Assembly (NCBI GenBank): GCA_937894775.1
Contig: CALAXC010000008.1
Location: 1-64,000 of the forward strand
DNA length: 64,000 bases
From: an uncultured Clostridia bacterium
GTDB taxonomy: Bacteria > Bacillota > Clostridia > Oscillospirales > CAG-272
Direction of reading: 5' to 3'
In this document: positions 27,094 to 36,915 of the stretch, piece after piece
Numbering within the stretch: the first letter of the stretch is position 1
How the letters are laid out: every line of letters starts with the position of its first letter
The notes under the pieces: model-generated
Told to the model about the DNA's origin: nothing
Databases searched by the model: none
The model's input: only the letters and a program-made list of their open reading frames with translations
Made by a program: the position numbers and the translations under genes

Positions 27094-29409
27094 ATGGTAA
27101 TGTGTTCAAAGTGCCACAAAAGAGTGGCGGTAGTATTTGTCACTAAAATAGAAAACGGAAATAAGATAAACGAAGGACTTTGCATAAAATGCGCAAAGGA
27201 TCTCGGTGTCCCTATAGATAATATGCTTGGGGATGTAATGAATCAGTTTGGAATTTCGCCCGATCAGATAGCCTCAATGGAGGATGAGCTTGGTGATATG
27301 CTCAGCGAGGGTGGACTCATTCCTACAGAAAACGATGACCTTGAGGAAGGCGGAGCGCCCGCTGTTGATATGCCAAAGCTTTTTGGACAGAACGGCGATC
27401 TTCCTATAGAAAACATTGAAAGAGGAGAATCCAAGCGCAAAAAAGCCGATAAAAAAGGAGAGGAACGTAAGAAAACAAAGTTCCTTGATACGTATTGCAG
27501 AAATCTTACCAAAAAAGCTGCAGACGGTAAGCTTGATCGAATAATCGGAAGAGATAGAGAGCTTGCAAGAGTTATACAGATACTTTGCAGACGTCAAAAG
27601 AATAATCCGTGTCTTATCGGTGAGCCTGGTGTCGGAAAAACAGCAATAGCTGAGGCGCTTGCGCAGAGAATTGCTGATGGAAACGTTCCTTATAAGCTAA
27701 AAGGGAAGCAGCTGTATCTTGTTGATATGACTGCGCTCGTTGCGGGAACTCAGTTCAGAGGTCAGTTTGAATCGAGAATGCTCGGACTTATAAATGAAGT
27801 TAAAGAGGCGGGAAATGTTATTCTCGTTATTGACGAGGTTCATAATATTGTCGGCATAGGCGATTCGGAGGGAAGTGTAAATGCCGCAAATATTTTAAAG
27901 CCTGCACTGTCAAGAGGCGAGATAAGAATTCTCGGTGCTACAACGCTTAACGAATACCGTAAATATATTGAAAAGGATACTGCTCTCGAACGCAGATTCC
28001 AACCCGTAACGGTTGCCGAGCCTTCAATAGAAGATACAGTGAAAATGCTTGAAGGAATAAAGCATTATTATGAGGAATTCCACGCAATAAGAATTCCCGA
28101 TCACGTTGTTTTCCGCGCGGTTACCTTTTCGGAAAGATATATAACCGACAGATATTTACCCGATAAGGCAATAGACCTTCTTGATGAGGCGGCATCGCAT
28201 CTTTCTCTTACAAGCTCTGCACTTAACGAAACTCAGGAGATCCGTGAGGAATTGCTCTCTTTAAAGGATAAACGTGAGACTCTTGAGGCAGAATCTCCCG
28301 CAGATGAAAAGGAAGCTCAAAGATGCTATGAAGAGATAGCTCAGATAAAATCTAAGGAGATCAAGCTTTCCGAACGTTTGCGCGAACTTGAACCGTCTTG
28401 CGATGCCCTTGAACTTACAGAGGCAGATATTGCTGAAGTAATAGAGGTGTGGACGGGTATTCCCGCAACCGATATAAGCGAAAATGAATTTGAACAGATA
28501 GATAAGCTTGCTCAGCGCTTAAAAAAGAAGATAATAGGTCAGGATGCAGCGGTTATCGCGGTGTCAAAGGCTATCAAACGAAGCAGAGCAGGTATTTCTT
28601 ATAAGAGAAAACCCGTATCCTTTATTTTCGCAGGACCTACGGGTGTAGGTAAGACTGAGCTTGTAAAAACACTTGCGGCAGATCTTTTCCATTCTCCTGA
28701 AACACTTATAAGACTTGATATGTCAGAGTTTATGGAGAAGCATTCGGTATCGAGAATAATAGGAGCGCCTCCCGGGTACGTGGGATACGACGAGGCAGGA
28801 CAGCTCACCGAAAAAATACGCAGAAGACCTTATTCGGTAGTTTTGTTTGATGAGATAGAAAAAGCGCATCCCGACGTTTTGAATATTCTTCTTCAGATAC
28901 TTGATGACGGAAGAATAACCGATGCGAGAGGAAAGACTGTTAATTTTGAAAATACGGTTATAGTTATGACCACAAATGCAGGCTCCGATCGTTCGGGCGC
29001 AACTATAGGATTTTCTCCCGATGAGAACTCTCAGGAGGAAAGTGCAACTATGAAAGCGCTTTCTAAATTCCTTCGTCCCGAGTTTATAAACAGAGTGGAT
29101 GAAATAATCACATTCCGTTCTCTTGATGAAAATGATTTCTGTGCTATTGCTGAAATTATGCTTGATGAATTGAAGGCAGCGCTTGCCGAAAAGAATATAT
29201 CCTTTAAATATTCAAAACCTGCGGTAGAGTATATTGCTAAAAATTCTTATTCGAGAAAATACGGTGCAAGAAATATGCGCAGATTTATCAGAACAAATGT
29301 TGAAGATCAGCTTGCGGAGAAGATTATTTCTGATTACATGCGCACTATTTCGGGTGTAGCTCTTGGATATTCCAAAAAAGAAGATAAATTAACAGTAGAG
29401 TGTATTTGA
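27094..29409 (+). CDS. clpE: ClpE-like AAA+ chaperone/protease ATPase with N-terminal zinc finger
   Basis: This 771-residue Hsp100 protein replaces the usual Clp N-domain with a zinc finger Cx2Cx22Cx2C (Cys4, Cys7, Cys30, Cys33), the mark of ClpE. After a linker (about 60-130), AAA domain 1 has Walker A GEPGVGKT and DEVHNIVG. A coiled middle segment follows (about 385-440). AAA domain 2 has [10 protein letters not shown], the sensor region and a C-terminal D2-small domain. ClpE unfolds damaged proteins for ClpP under stress. No CtsR box or CIRCE is visible upstream. It is directly followed, one base later, by an unusual P-type-ATPase-like gene. Confidence 0.9.
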   Translation: MVMCSKCHKRVAVVFVTKIENGNKINEGLCIKCAKDLGVPIDNMLGDVMNQFGISPDQIASMEDELGDMLSEGGLIPTENDDLEEGGAPAVDMPKLFGQNGDLPIENIERGESKRKKADKKGEERKKTKFLDTYCRNLTKKAADGKLDRIIGRDRELARVIQILCRRQKNNPCLIGEPGVGKTAIAEALAQRIADGNVPYKLKGKQLYLVDMTALVAGTQFRGQFESRMLGLINEVKEAGNVILVIDEVHNIVGIGDSEGSVNAANILKPALSRGEIRILGATTLNEYRKYIEKDTALERRFQPVTVAEPSIEDTVKMLEGIKHYYEEFHAIRIPDHVVFRAVTFSERYITDRYLPDKAIDLLDEAASHLSLTSSALNETQEIREELLSLKDKRETLEAESPADEKEAQRCYEEIAQIKSKEIKLSERLRELEPSCDALELTEADIAEVIEVWTGIPATDISENEFEQIDKLAQRLKKKIIGQDAAVIAVSKAIKRSRAGISYKRKPVSFIFAGPTGVGKTELVKTLAADLFHSPETLIRLDMSEFMEKHSVSRIIGAPPGYVGYDEAGQLTEKIRRRPYSVVLFDEIEKAHPDVLNILLQILDDGRITDARGKTVNFENTVIVMTTNAGSDRSGATIGFSPDENSQEESATMKALSKFLRPEFINRVDEIITFRSLDENDFCAIAEIMLDELKAALAEKNISFKYSKPAVEYIAKNSYSRKYGARNMRRFIRTNVEDQLAEKIISDYMRTISGVALGYSKKEDKLTVECI

Positions 29410-29410
29410 A

Positions 29411-32173
29411 ATGAATGAAAAATGGTTTGCACTACCTATAAATGAGGTAGAAAAAAAGTTAAAGACCAATGCCGCATCGGGATTGTCTTTAAAGGCGGCT
29501 CTTTCGCGAAAAGGAAAGGATGAGCCTTTCTTCAGGATAAAAAAGAAAAATATAGGAATTCTTATAGTTGATCTTTTTAGCGACTTTTTCCTGCTGTTGC
29601 TCACTCTTGTTGCTTTTTTTACGTTGTTTTTTGAAAGCGGAAGGATCATAGGAACTGCTGTGATCATTCTTATTCTTATCGAACTTTTGCTTATGTTTCT
29701 GTTGCATTTCAGGGACAGAAGAAGTTTAGAATCGCTTTCTTCGCTTTTTTTGCCGTCAGCAAGGGTAATAAGAGGCGGTAAGCTTTATATCTTAGATTAT
29801 AAGGACGTTGTTGTAGGTGACGTTATTATAATTGAGAAGGGTGACGTTATCGGAGTGGACGCAAGATTGGTTTATTCCGATAACTTAAAGGTCACGATGT
29901 CGGTTGACGGAAAAAAAGAAAAGATTCTGGAAAAACGTGCTAACGGACATATAAATCCTGCCGAGCTTTATGCTGAAAATATGGAAAATATGATCCATGC
30001 AGGCTCTACTATCGAAGAGGGAAGTGGAAGAGCAATAGTTATTTCAACGGGTGAATATACCTATTTAGGATCTATGACAGGTGGATTGGTTCAAAATACT
30101 GAAGATGCTTTGCCGGATCCTTTGAGAGCTTTGCGAAAGAGGTTTTCAAAGATATCAATGATACTTCTCATCGCATTGCTTCCGTTCTGTATAATAAGCT
30201 TGCTTTTAGGCAATCTTGGGGGAACAGCAATTCTTTCTCAAACCTTGATGCTGGTCCTTGCTTTTGGTGCTACTTGCAGACTTTCAAGCTTTTCGCCGCT
30301 GTATATTGCTTTCTTTAATAAATATATAAGAAAAGCAGCTGTTTCGGATAATCCTTGTATCATACGTTCAGCCTATGCGTTTGATAAGCTTGCCGATACC
30401 GATTATATTTTTGTTCTCGACGGAAGTATAGCTACAGATGGAATTCTGCATTTTGAAGCGCTTGAAACTGCTGACGGGGCTTTGAAAAATCTTGAAAATA
30501 TCACGGGAAGCGCAACCGAGCTTTATAATATGATATCTATATATGCCCAGGCGAGAAATTCTGCGCCGAGTATAGGAGTAAGATCGTACGGAATGATCGA
30601 CGTAGCTGTCGAAGAACTTTTAAATAAGACTAATTTTGACAGAGAAGCCTTGAAAATACGGTGCACGGTAAATTCTTATCTTGCAGGCGTTGATAACAGC
30701 ATAGGTGATACTGTAAGCTATGTCGAATTCGGTGAAAGCAAAGAAATGTATGTTTCTACGTCGAGTCTTTCTATAGAGGCTTGCGAGTTGGTTTATATTT
30801 CGGGTGAAATAAGATCGCTGAGTGAAGAGGGCATAAAGAGTATTAAAAATTCATTTTATACCGATATCAACTCCGGAAAACGTCCGATAGTATTTATTTC
30901 TTCGGTTGAAGGTAAAAAATGTTTCGTTGGAATGCTTGTTCTCAGAGAAGGTCTTGACTATGCTACCGTACATACGGTAAATGAATTCCGTAAGAATGGA
31001 ATCAATGTTATAGTATTTTCAAACTGTCACGACAGAACCGATTCTGCACCGCAGATACCTGAACTTTTGAAGAGCGAAAAGGTAGCATCGTTTATTGATT
31101 TCTCGCGCAGAGATATTCCTGTTACCTTTGAATTCGGAAATTATAATGAGTACAGCGGATTTGGTGAAGAAGATATTTTCAAGCTTGCAACTCTTGTAAA
31201 ATCAGAGGGAAAAACACTTTCCGTCATAGGCTTCTCCAATTACGCACGTAAAACTATCGATATAGCAGATGTATTTATTTCCTGCGCACCGATAAAAACC
31301 GAAGCAAGAGGACATCTTGGCGAGGAGATAACGGCTCTTGAAGTGCCGGGAGAAGAGAACAGCGCAAGCTGTTTGCAAACGGTGAAGATAGATGCCGACG
31401 TATTGCTTATGCGTCCTAAAAACGGTAAGGGCGGACTTGAACCCATAATGAGAGTTATGGAGTACTGTAAGATAGCATACCGAAATCTTAACAGATTTTT
31501 GATATATCTTTTCTGCGCACAGATAATGAGATTTATTGCAGTGATGTTTCCTGCATTTTTCGGCGGAGCAACGGCTGATTCAAGACATCTCGTTATGCTC
31601 GGAATGTTCTTTGATCTCTTTGCTTTGTTCCTGTTTATGACAAATACACGCAGAGCAGGTGTTTCGGTAGCGGGTGTTAAAAAAATGTATACCGAGCTGA
31701 AATTCAGAGATGTCTTTGCTAAATATAAGGATATTATACTGTGTTCGGTGTTTGGCGGAATACTTATAGTGCTTTTGCCGTCGATATTCGGATATTTCAA
31801 CCTTTTCGGAGGATACATATACAAAGACGTCTATACTTATATGGCGCTGATGTTCTTGCAGCTCCTTTTAGTTGCCTGCGTTTATATGGTTGACATCAGA
31901 AACAAGGCTGGAATAAAGTATCTTTTCACAAGAAAGATCTTTGTAGCCGAGCTTTTGACATTCGTTTTGTTTACGGCGCTTTGCTTTATAGTAACTCCGA
32001 TCGGAGATCTGTTTGGAGTAGAGCTTAGCTTTGTTACGGTAACACCGTTCTATTTCCTGCTTACCCTTGTTCCCGCGGCTGCATTCTTCGTTTGCTATTT
32101 GGTTATGGCTTTCGTAGCCGATACAAAAAAGGAAAATACAGCGCCTAAAAAAGTACAAAAAAGAAGCAAGTAA
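29411..32173 (+). CDS. P-type ATPase-like membrane protein lacking catalytic motifs (pseudo-ATPase)
   Basis: The 920-residue protein has the P2-type (cation pump) layout: N-terminal segment, helices M1-M2 (about 48-98), an A domain with VRGGKLYILDYKDVVVGDVI, M3-M4 (about 245-305), a P/N domain and six C-terminal helices (about 695-905). The catalytic residues are gone. DKTGT is replaced by DGSIATDG (only Asp337 kept), the TGE loop by VDGKKEK (Glu to Lys168), and GDGxND by GFSNYA (607-612). No PEGL motif is recognisable in M4. The frame is intact, so this is probably a maintained pseudo-enzyme and not a decaying gene. It is translated immediately behind clpE. Function unknown. Confidence 0.8.
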   Translation: MNEKWFALPINEVEKKLKTNAASGLSLKAALSRKGKDEPFFRIKKKNIGILIVDLFSDFFLLLLTLVAFFTLFFESGRIIGTAVIILILIELLLMFLLHFRDRRSLESLSSLFLPSARVIRGGKLYILDYKDVVVGDVIIIEKGDVIGVDARLVYSDNLKVTMSVDGKKEKILEKRANGHINPAELYAENMENMIHAGSTIEEGSGRAIVISTGEYTYLGSMTGGLVQNTEDALPDPLRALRKRFSKISMILLIALLPFCIISLLLGNLGGTAILSQTLMLVLAFGATCRLSSFSPLYIAFFNKYIRKAAVSDNPCIIRSAYAFDKLADTDYIFVLDGSIATDGILHFEALETADGALKNLENITGSATELYNMISIYAQARNSAPSIGVRSYGMIDVAVEELLNKTNFDREALKIRCTVNSYLAGVDNSIGDTVSYVEFGESKEMYVSTSSLSIEACELVYISGEIRSLSEEGIKSIKNSFYTDINSGKRPIVFISSVEGKKCFVGMLVLREGLDYATVHTVNEFRKNGINVIVFSNCHDRTDSAPQIPELLKSEKVASFIDFSRRDIPVTFEFGNYNEYSGFGEEDIFKLATLVKSEGKTLSVIGFSNYARKTIDIADVFISCAPIKTEARGHLGEEITALEVPGEENSASCLQTVKIDADVLLMRPKNGKGGLEPIMRVMEYCKIAYRNLNRFLIYLFCAQIMRFIAVMFPAFFGGATADSRHLVMLGMFFDLFALFLFMTNTRRAGVSVAGVKKMYTELKFRDVFAKYKDIILCSVFGGILIVLLPSIFGYFNLFGGYIYKDVYTYMALMFLQLLLVACVYMVDIRNKAGIKYLFTRKIFVAELLTFVLFTALCFIVTPIGDLFGVELSFVTVTPFYFLLTLVPAAAFFVCYLVMAFVADTKKENTAPKKVQKRSK

Positions 32174-32213
32174 AAATGAATTGTAAACATTTTGTTAATT
32201 TGGATTTTCAATG

Positions 32214-32242
32214 TTGCAATATCAATATACTTGTGTTATAAT
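32214..32242 (+). promoter_or_regulatory. rpsB: Promoter of rpsB-tsf
   Basis: TTGCAA (32214-32219), 17 bases, TATAAT (32237-32242), with TGT making an extended -10. Confidence 0.8.
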
Positions 32243-32249
32243 TAAACGT

Positions 32250-32380
32250 AATTTGCGTGAAAAACACGTAAATAATAAATCACACACGCCGTAAGAGGAC
32301 GGCTCGGTGTTGTTTTGGCTTGGCACAAGGCAATTAAACCGTCATACGAGCGTGGTGGAAAAAACCGAAGGAGGACTAAA
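32250..32380 (+). ncRNA. Structured 5' leader of rpsB
   Basis: About 130 non-coding bases separate the promoter from the ATG. Hairpins are visible: GCCGT (32288-32292) with ACGGC (32299-32303), extended by ACAC/GTGT, and CTTG (32319-32322) with CAAG (32326-32329). The ribosome site AAGGAGG lies in the last 15 bases. Its length and structure suggest autoregulation by S2, as in other ribosomal operons. I cannot match it to a named class. Confidence 0.5.
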
Positions 32381-33124
32381 ATGTCTGTAATCTCAATTAA
32401 GCAGTTGCTTGAGGCAGGTGTTCATTTCGGACACCACACAAGAAGATGGAACCCTAAAATGCAGGAATACATCTTCACAGAAAGAAACGGTATCTACATT
32501 ATCGACTTGCAGAAGACCGTTAAAAAGTTTGATGAGGCTTATAACTTCATCCGCGATATCGCAGCAGAGGGTGGAAACGTACTTTTCGTAGGTACGAAGA
32601 AGCAGGCTGCAGACGCTATTGCAGAAGAGGCTACACGTTGCGGTATGTATTACGTAAACGTTCGTTGGCCCGGCGGTATGATGACCAACTTCAAGACTAT
32701 CAAGAAGTCTATCGGTCGTCTTAATGCTCTTGAGAAGATGCAGGAAGACGGAACTTTCGATCTTCTTCCTAAGAAAGAGGTTGCCGCAAAACAGAAAGAG
32801 ATCTTCGATCTCACAAAGAGCTACGGTGGTATTAAGACCATGGAAACTCTTCCCGCTGCTATCTTTATAGTAGACCCCAAGAAGGAGAGAAACGCAGTTC
32901 TCGAGGCTAAGAGACTCGGTATTCCGGTAGTTGCTATCGTTGATACTAACTGTGATCCTGACGATGCTGATTACGTTATCCCCGGTAACGATGATGCGAT
33001 CCGTGCTATTAAGCTTATTTCTTCCGCTCTTGCAGATGCAGTTATAGAAGGAAGACAGGGTGAGCAGACCGCTCCCGCTGAGGCAGAGGCTGAACTCGAG
33101 GCTGAAGCAGCAGACGCAGAGTAA
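32381..33124 (+). CDS. rpsB: 30S ribosomal protein S2
   Basis: S2 binds late to the 30S subunit and helps dock S1 and mRNA. The 247-residue protein begins [20 protein letters not shown] and carries [24 protein letters not shown] and [23 protein letters not shown]. The last 20 residues are a low-complexity Ala/Glu tail. An upstream in-frame start at 32315 lies within the leader and was rejected, because GAAGGAGG sits right before 32381. Codon use is biased to a highly expressed pattern. tsf follows 35 bases later. Confidence 0.97.
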   Translation: MSVISIKQLLEAGVHFGHHTRRWNPKMQEYIFTERNGIYIIDLQKTVKKFDEAYNFIRDIAAEGGNVLFVGTKKQAADAIAEEATRCGMYYVNVRWPGGMMTNFKTIKKSIGRLNALEKMQEDGTFDLLPKKEVAAKQKEIFDLTKSYGGIKTMETLPAAIFIVDPKKERNAVLEAKRLGIPVVAIVDTNCDPDDADYVIPGNDDAIRAIKLISSALADAVIEGRQGEQTAPAEAEAELEAEAADAE

Positions 33125-33159
33125 GATTCCCTTGAAAAATTAAGAAAGGAATAAAAATT

Positions 33160-34092
33160 ATGGCAAACATTACCGCAAAAGACGTACAGGCGCTTCGCGC
33201 TAAGACAGGTATCGGAATGATGGAGTGCAAGAAGGCACTTGTTGAAGCTAACGGTGATCCTGAGGAGGCAATAAAGATCCTTCGTAAGAGAGGTGAACTC
33301 AAGGCTGATGCTAAGGCTGCTACAAGAATTGCAGCTGACGGTATCGTTGATATCTTAAAGGATGGCAACGTAACAGCTATCGTAGAGGTAAACTCTGAGA
33401 CGGACTTCGTTGCAAAGAACGCATCTTTCCAGGAGTTCGTAAAGAACATCCTTAAGACAATAATCGCAAACAGACCTGCAAATGTGGAGGAGCTTTTGGC
33501 TTCTACTTATCTTGAGAGTGACGTTACGGTTGAGGCAAAGCTCAAGGAAATGATCTTTGTTATCGGTGAGAAGATCACCGTTCGCCGTTTCGCTATCGTA
33601 GAGGGTTGTACCAGCACATACATTCACGGTGCAGGCTCTATCGGTGTTGTTGTAAGCTTTGATGCTGATGCAGCTATAGTTGCTACAGATGCATTTGCAG
33701 AGTTTGCAAAGAACATTGCTCTTCAGATCGGTGCATTTACTACTCCTTACCTTGACAGAGATTCTGTTCCTGCAAAGGTTATCGAGGATGAAAAGGCAAT
33801 TATCCTTGCTCAGATGGCAAATGATCCCAAGAACGCAGGCAAGCCCGCAAACATTCTTGAAAAGATGGTTGTAGGTAAGCTCGGTAAGTTCTATGAGAAC
33901 AACTGCTTGCTCGATATGGAATACTTTAAGGATGATGATCTTAAGGTTGGTAAGTACGTTGAAAAGACCGCTAAGGAACTTGGCGGTGAGATCAAGATTA
34001 CCGGATTCTATCGCTTTGAAAAGGGTGAAGGAATTGAAAAGAAGGAAGAAGATTTCGCAGCTGAGATCGCTAAGCTCGCAGGCGGAAATTGA
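33160..34092 (+). CDS. tsf: Elongation factor Ts
   Basis: EF-Ts is the nucleotide exchange factor for EF-Tu. The 310-residue protein has the UBA-like N-terminus with LRAKTGIGMMECKKAL, the exchange motif SETDFVAKN (about 87-95) and a coiled C-terminal region. AGAAAGGAA precedes the ATG. The rpsB-tsf pair is universal, and a terminator follows. Confidence 0.97.
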   Translation: MANITAKDVQALRAKTGIGMMECKKALVEANGDPEEAIKILRKRGELKADAKAATRIAADGIVDILKDGNVTAIVEVNSETDFVAKNASFQEFVKNILKTIIANRPANVEELLASTYLESDVTVEAKLKEMIFVIGEKITVRRFAIVEGCTSTYIHGAGSIGVVVSFDADAAIVATDAFAEFAKNIALQIGAFTTPYLDRDSVPAKVIEDEKAIILAQMANDPKNAGKPANILEKMVVGKLGKFYENNCLLDMEYFKDDDLKVGKYVEKTAKELGGEIKITGFYRFEKGEGIEKKEEDFAAEIAKLAGGN

Positions 34093-34113
34093 TTTTCATT
34101 TCTTAAATGCATA

Positions 34114-34147
34114 AAAAAAGAACGGGAGAAATCCCGTTCTTTTTTTG
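34114..34147 (+). terminator. Terminator of rpsB-tsf
   Basis: AAAGAACGGGA pairs with TCCCGTTCTTT around a GAAA-type loop, followed by seven T. Confidence 0.9.
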
Positions 34148-34190
34148 CTGAATAAAATGAATAATTATTAATAAAAATATTCATTTTTTA

Positions 34191-34219
34191 TTGACTTTTT
34201 ATTGTTTTAGAGATATAAT
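34191..34219 (+). promoter_or_regulatory. Promoter of the nusB-led operon
   Basis: TTGACT (34191-34196), 17 bases, TATAAT (34214-34219). Confidence 0.8.
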
Positions 34220-34280
34220 ATTATTATGGCTATTTTTGCCTTGACGGATATTTTTATTCAAGAAAGGAAAGCTTTTTTAT

Positions 34281-34718
34281 ATGAGCGGATTAAAGAGAAG
34301 AGAGGCGCGCGAGCTTGTTTTGGCGTTGCTTTTTGAAACTGAATTTAAGGCCGGAGATACCGCAAAGGATATCTATGAAATTTCTGCGGATAATCGTGAA
34401 ATCCCTGATGATGAATACGTAAAAAGAGCATATTTCGGTGTTTGCGAAAACCGTGAACAGATAGATGCTTTGATAGGTAAGAGCTCACACGGCTGGAAAA
34501 CTTCGCGAATGACGAGGATTTCAAGATCTATAATGCGTCTTGCAGTCTATGAAATGCTTTTTGAGGAAAAGATTCCTAACAGCGTTTCTATAAATGAAGC
34601 GGTGGAGCTCACTAAAAAATTTGACGATCCCAAAGCAAAAGCTTTTGTGAACGGCGTGCTTAATTCCGTTAAAAACGATATAGAATCAAATGCTTCGGCA
34701 GATGAAAAAAATGACTGA
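34281..34718 (+). CDS. nusB: Transcription antitermination factor NusB
   Basis: NusB binds boxA RNA with S10 in antitermination and rRNA synthesis. The all-helical 145-residue protein has the typical KRREARELVLALLFETEF start and NSVSINEAVELTKKF...AFVNGVLNSV at the end. It heads a long run of housekeeping genes and overlaps the TsaD-like gene by eight bases. Confidence 0.94.
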   Translation: MSGLKRREARELVLALLFETEFKAGDTAKDIYEISADNREIPDDEYVKRAYFGVCENREQIDALIGKSSHGWKTSRMTRISRSIMRLAVYEMLFEEKIPNSVSINEAVELTKKFDDPKAKAFVNGVLNSVKNDIESNASADEKND

Positions 34719-35685
34719 TAAAAATAAGTGCTTTGTTGGTTTTGATACCAGTAATTATACTACGTCGATAGCTGTTTGTGATATTGACGGAAATGTTGTC
34801 GCAAATTTTAAGGCTCCGCTTTCTGTGTCGCAGGGCGAACGGGGATTAAGACAGTCTGACGCGGTTTTTGCGCATATTAAAAACTTACCGATGCTGTCGG
34901 ATAAGTTGGCAGAGGTGTTGCGGGAATATGAACCGTTGGCGGTTGGCGTATCTGCCTTTCCACGTGAGGCTGAAAATTCCTATATGCCGTGTTTTCTCTG
35001 CGGAATAGCCGCGGCAAAAACTTTTGCGGCTCAGAATTCACTTCACGTCTATAATACCGCACATCAGAATGGACATATAATGGCAGCGCTTTATTCTTCG
35101 GGAGAAGGGGAGAAGCTTTTGGAAAAGCAGTTTTTGGCTTTTCACGTTTCAGGAGGAACGACAGAAGCGCTTCTTGTAACACCGAACGAAGATAAAAGCG
35201 GATTTTCGGTCAAGCTTGTTGGTGAAACTGCTGATATAAATGCAGGACAAGCTATCGACAGAGCAGGGGTTATGATGGGACTCGCTTTTCCTGCGGGAAA
35301 AGAGCTTGAGATTCTTGCGAGTCAGTATAGTGGAAAGCTTGAACGGAAAAAGATCTGCGTAAGAGATATGCGCTGTAATCTTTCGGGCATTGAAAATATT
35401 TCAAAAGAGCTTTATTCAAAAACAAAAGATAAACAGTTAGTGGCAGCGGTTGTTTTTGACTTTATATGCCGAACACTTTGCGAAATGACTGAACAGATTT
35501 TTTCTGTTTACGGAACTATGCCGGTTTTGTTTGCGGGCGGAGTTATGTCGAATAAACTTATGCGAAAAGATATATCAAGCAGATTTGAAGCTTATTTTGC
35601 AGAGCCCGAATTTTCTGCTGACAACGCAGCGGGAGTTGCTTTGCTTTGCAGATTGAAATATATTCGAGAAATGGAGATACTTTAA
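34711..35685 (+). CDS. TsaD/Kae1-family paralogue (peptidase M22-like)
   Basis: The 324-residue ASKHA-fold protein has FDTSNYTTSIA at the start, the metal-site pair in HQNGH (the TsaD consensus is HxEGH), HVSGGTTEALLV, AGQAIDRAG and FAGGVMSN. It resembles the t6A enzyme TsaD but departs from it at several fixed positions, as the second M22-like copy near xseA in Clostridia often does. It is probably a paralogue whose true role is unknown. I chose the ATG at 34711, just inside the nusB end; ATGs at 34690 and 34702 are also in frame. Confidence 0.75.
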   Translation: MTDKNKCFVGFDTSNYTTSIAVCDIDGNVVANFKAPLSVSQGERGLRQSDAVFAHIKNLPMLSDKLAEVLREYEPLAVGVSAFPREAENSYMPCFLCGIAAAKTFAAQNSLHVYNTAHQNGHIMAALYSSGEGEKLLEKQFLAFHVSGGTTEALLVTPNEDKSGFSVKLVGETADINAGQAIDRAGVMMGLAFPAGKELEILASQYSGKLERKKICVRDMRCNLSGIENISKELYSKTKDKQLVAAVVFDFICRTLCEMTEQIFSVYGTMPVLFAGGVMSNKLMRKDISSRFEAYFAEPEFSADNAAGVALLCRLKYIREMEIL

Positions 35686-36899
35686 TGAGTTTTGATAGCC
35701 GTGATAACGCAGTTTCGGTCTATGAATTAAACAGATACGTTAAAACGCTTATGGATAATGATGCGCTGCTGTCGGCTATAAGCGTTAAAGGCGAAATTTC
35801 CAATTTAAAATATCATTCAAGCGGACATATTTATTTTACACTTAAAGACGAAGATGCCGAAATTCCTGCAGTGATGTTTCGTTCTTCTGTAATGAATATG
35901 CAAATGGTTGCTAAAGACGGTATGCAGGTCATAGCTTACGGAAGAGTATCGGTATACGAAAAAAGCGGTAAGTGTCAGATGTATGTTTCTGCAATGATCG
36001 ATAACGGTATAGGTAATCTTCGTATAGAATATGAAAGATTGTTGAAAAAACTTACGGAAGAAGGACTTTTCGATTCTCAAAGAAAGAAGAAAATACCTAA
36101 AATTCCTAAGACGATAGGCATAATAACATCTCCTACAGGTGCTGCTGTCAGAGATATGATAAATGTTACGGGACGAAGATGGCCAAACGCGAAGATATTG
36201 CTTTATCCCGCATTGGTGCAGGGGGATCAAGCCCCCGAGTCGCTGTGCGTAGCTTTGGATTATTTTAATGCGATGCAGGCTTGCGACGTCATTATTATAG
36301 GCAGAGGCGGAGGCTCTATCGAAGATCTTTGGGCGTTTAACGATGAACGTGTTGTAAGAAAGGTTGCGGTATCGGATATTCCAATAATATCGGCTGTGGG
36401 ACACGAAACAGATTTTACACTTTGCGATTTTGCCGCAGATCTGAGAGCTCCTACACCGTCTGCAGCAGCAGAGCTTGCTGTTCCTGATAAATATGAAATG
36501 AGCATGCGTATTGATGAACTTTTTGGACGAATAGATACACTTACGATGCGTGTTTTCAATAAAAAGAAAAATGAATTTGCGCTGTTTTATAAACAACTTG
36601 AAAATTCTTCGCCAACCGGGCGTTTAGCACTTGAAAAAAGTGAATTAGCGCATAAAAAGGATATTCTTGATTCAATTTTTGCAAATATAGTCGGTAAAAA
36701 GCGAGAAGAACTTTCGCTCATTGCCGCAAAGTTAAGTCTTATGAATCCTTTGGCGGTGTTGGGAAGAGGATATTCAATGGTACAAAAAGATATGGCGGTC
36801 GTTTCTTCGGTTTCCCAGCTTTCTTGCGGAGATTCTGTTTCGATCAGACTTTCCGACGGATCTGTGAAAGCCACGGTAGATGTCATTGAAAACAAATAA
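35685..36899 (+). CDS. xseA: Exodeoxyribonuclease VII large subunit
   Basis: ExoVII degrades single-stranded DNA from both ends. The 404-residue protein has the N-terminal OB fold (KGEISNLKYHSSGHIYFTLKD is its typical segment, about residues 32-52), then the catalytic domain with GIITSPTGAAVRDMI, GRGGGSIEDLWAFND and SAVGHETDFTLCDFAAD, and C-terminal coiled coil. The start overlaps the previous stop (TAATG). A start at 35646 was rejected because it lies within the upstream gene with no ribosome site. xseB follows. Confidence 0.95.
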   Translation: MSFDSRDNAVSVYELNRYVKTLMDNDALLSAISVKGEISNLKYHSSGHIYFTLKDEDAEIPAVMFRSSVMNMQMVAKDGMQVIAYGRVSVYEKSGKCQMYVSAMIDNGIGNLRIEYERLLKKLTEEGLFDSQRKKKIPKIPKTIGIITSPTGAAVRDMINVTGRRWPNAKILLYPALVQGDQAPESLCVALDYFNAMQACDVIIIGRGGGSIEDLWAFNDERVVRKVAVSDIPIISAVGHETDFTLCDFAADLRAPTPSAAAELAVPDKYEMSMRIDELFGRIDTLTMRVFNKKKNEFALFYKQLENSSPTGRLALEKSELAHKKDILDSIFANIVGKKREELSLIAAKLSLMNPLAVLGRGYSMVQKDMAVVSSVSQLSCGDSVSIRLSDGSVKATVDVIENK

Positions 36900-36915
36900 A
36901 ATAACGGAGAATGAT

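Noticed and set aside
29411..32173. Reading the P-type-like gene as a normal ATPase broken by a frameshift or sequencing error
   Set aside because: The frame is open for 920 codons and the sequence around each lost motif stays in register with the family, so the losses are substitutions and not a shifted frame.
32280..32370. tRNA-like cloverleaf in the rpsB leader
   Set aside because: No acceptor stem, T-loop or D-loop consensus can be placed; it is better explained as leader structure.
35817..36596. Minus-strand open frame of 259 codons within xseA
   Set aside because: xseA on the plus strand is clear by motif and context. The antisense frame is Tyr/Ser/Arg rich in the pattern of a shadow.
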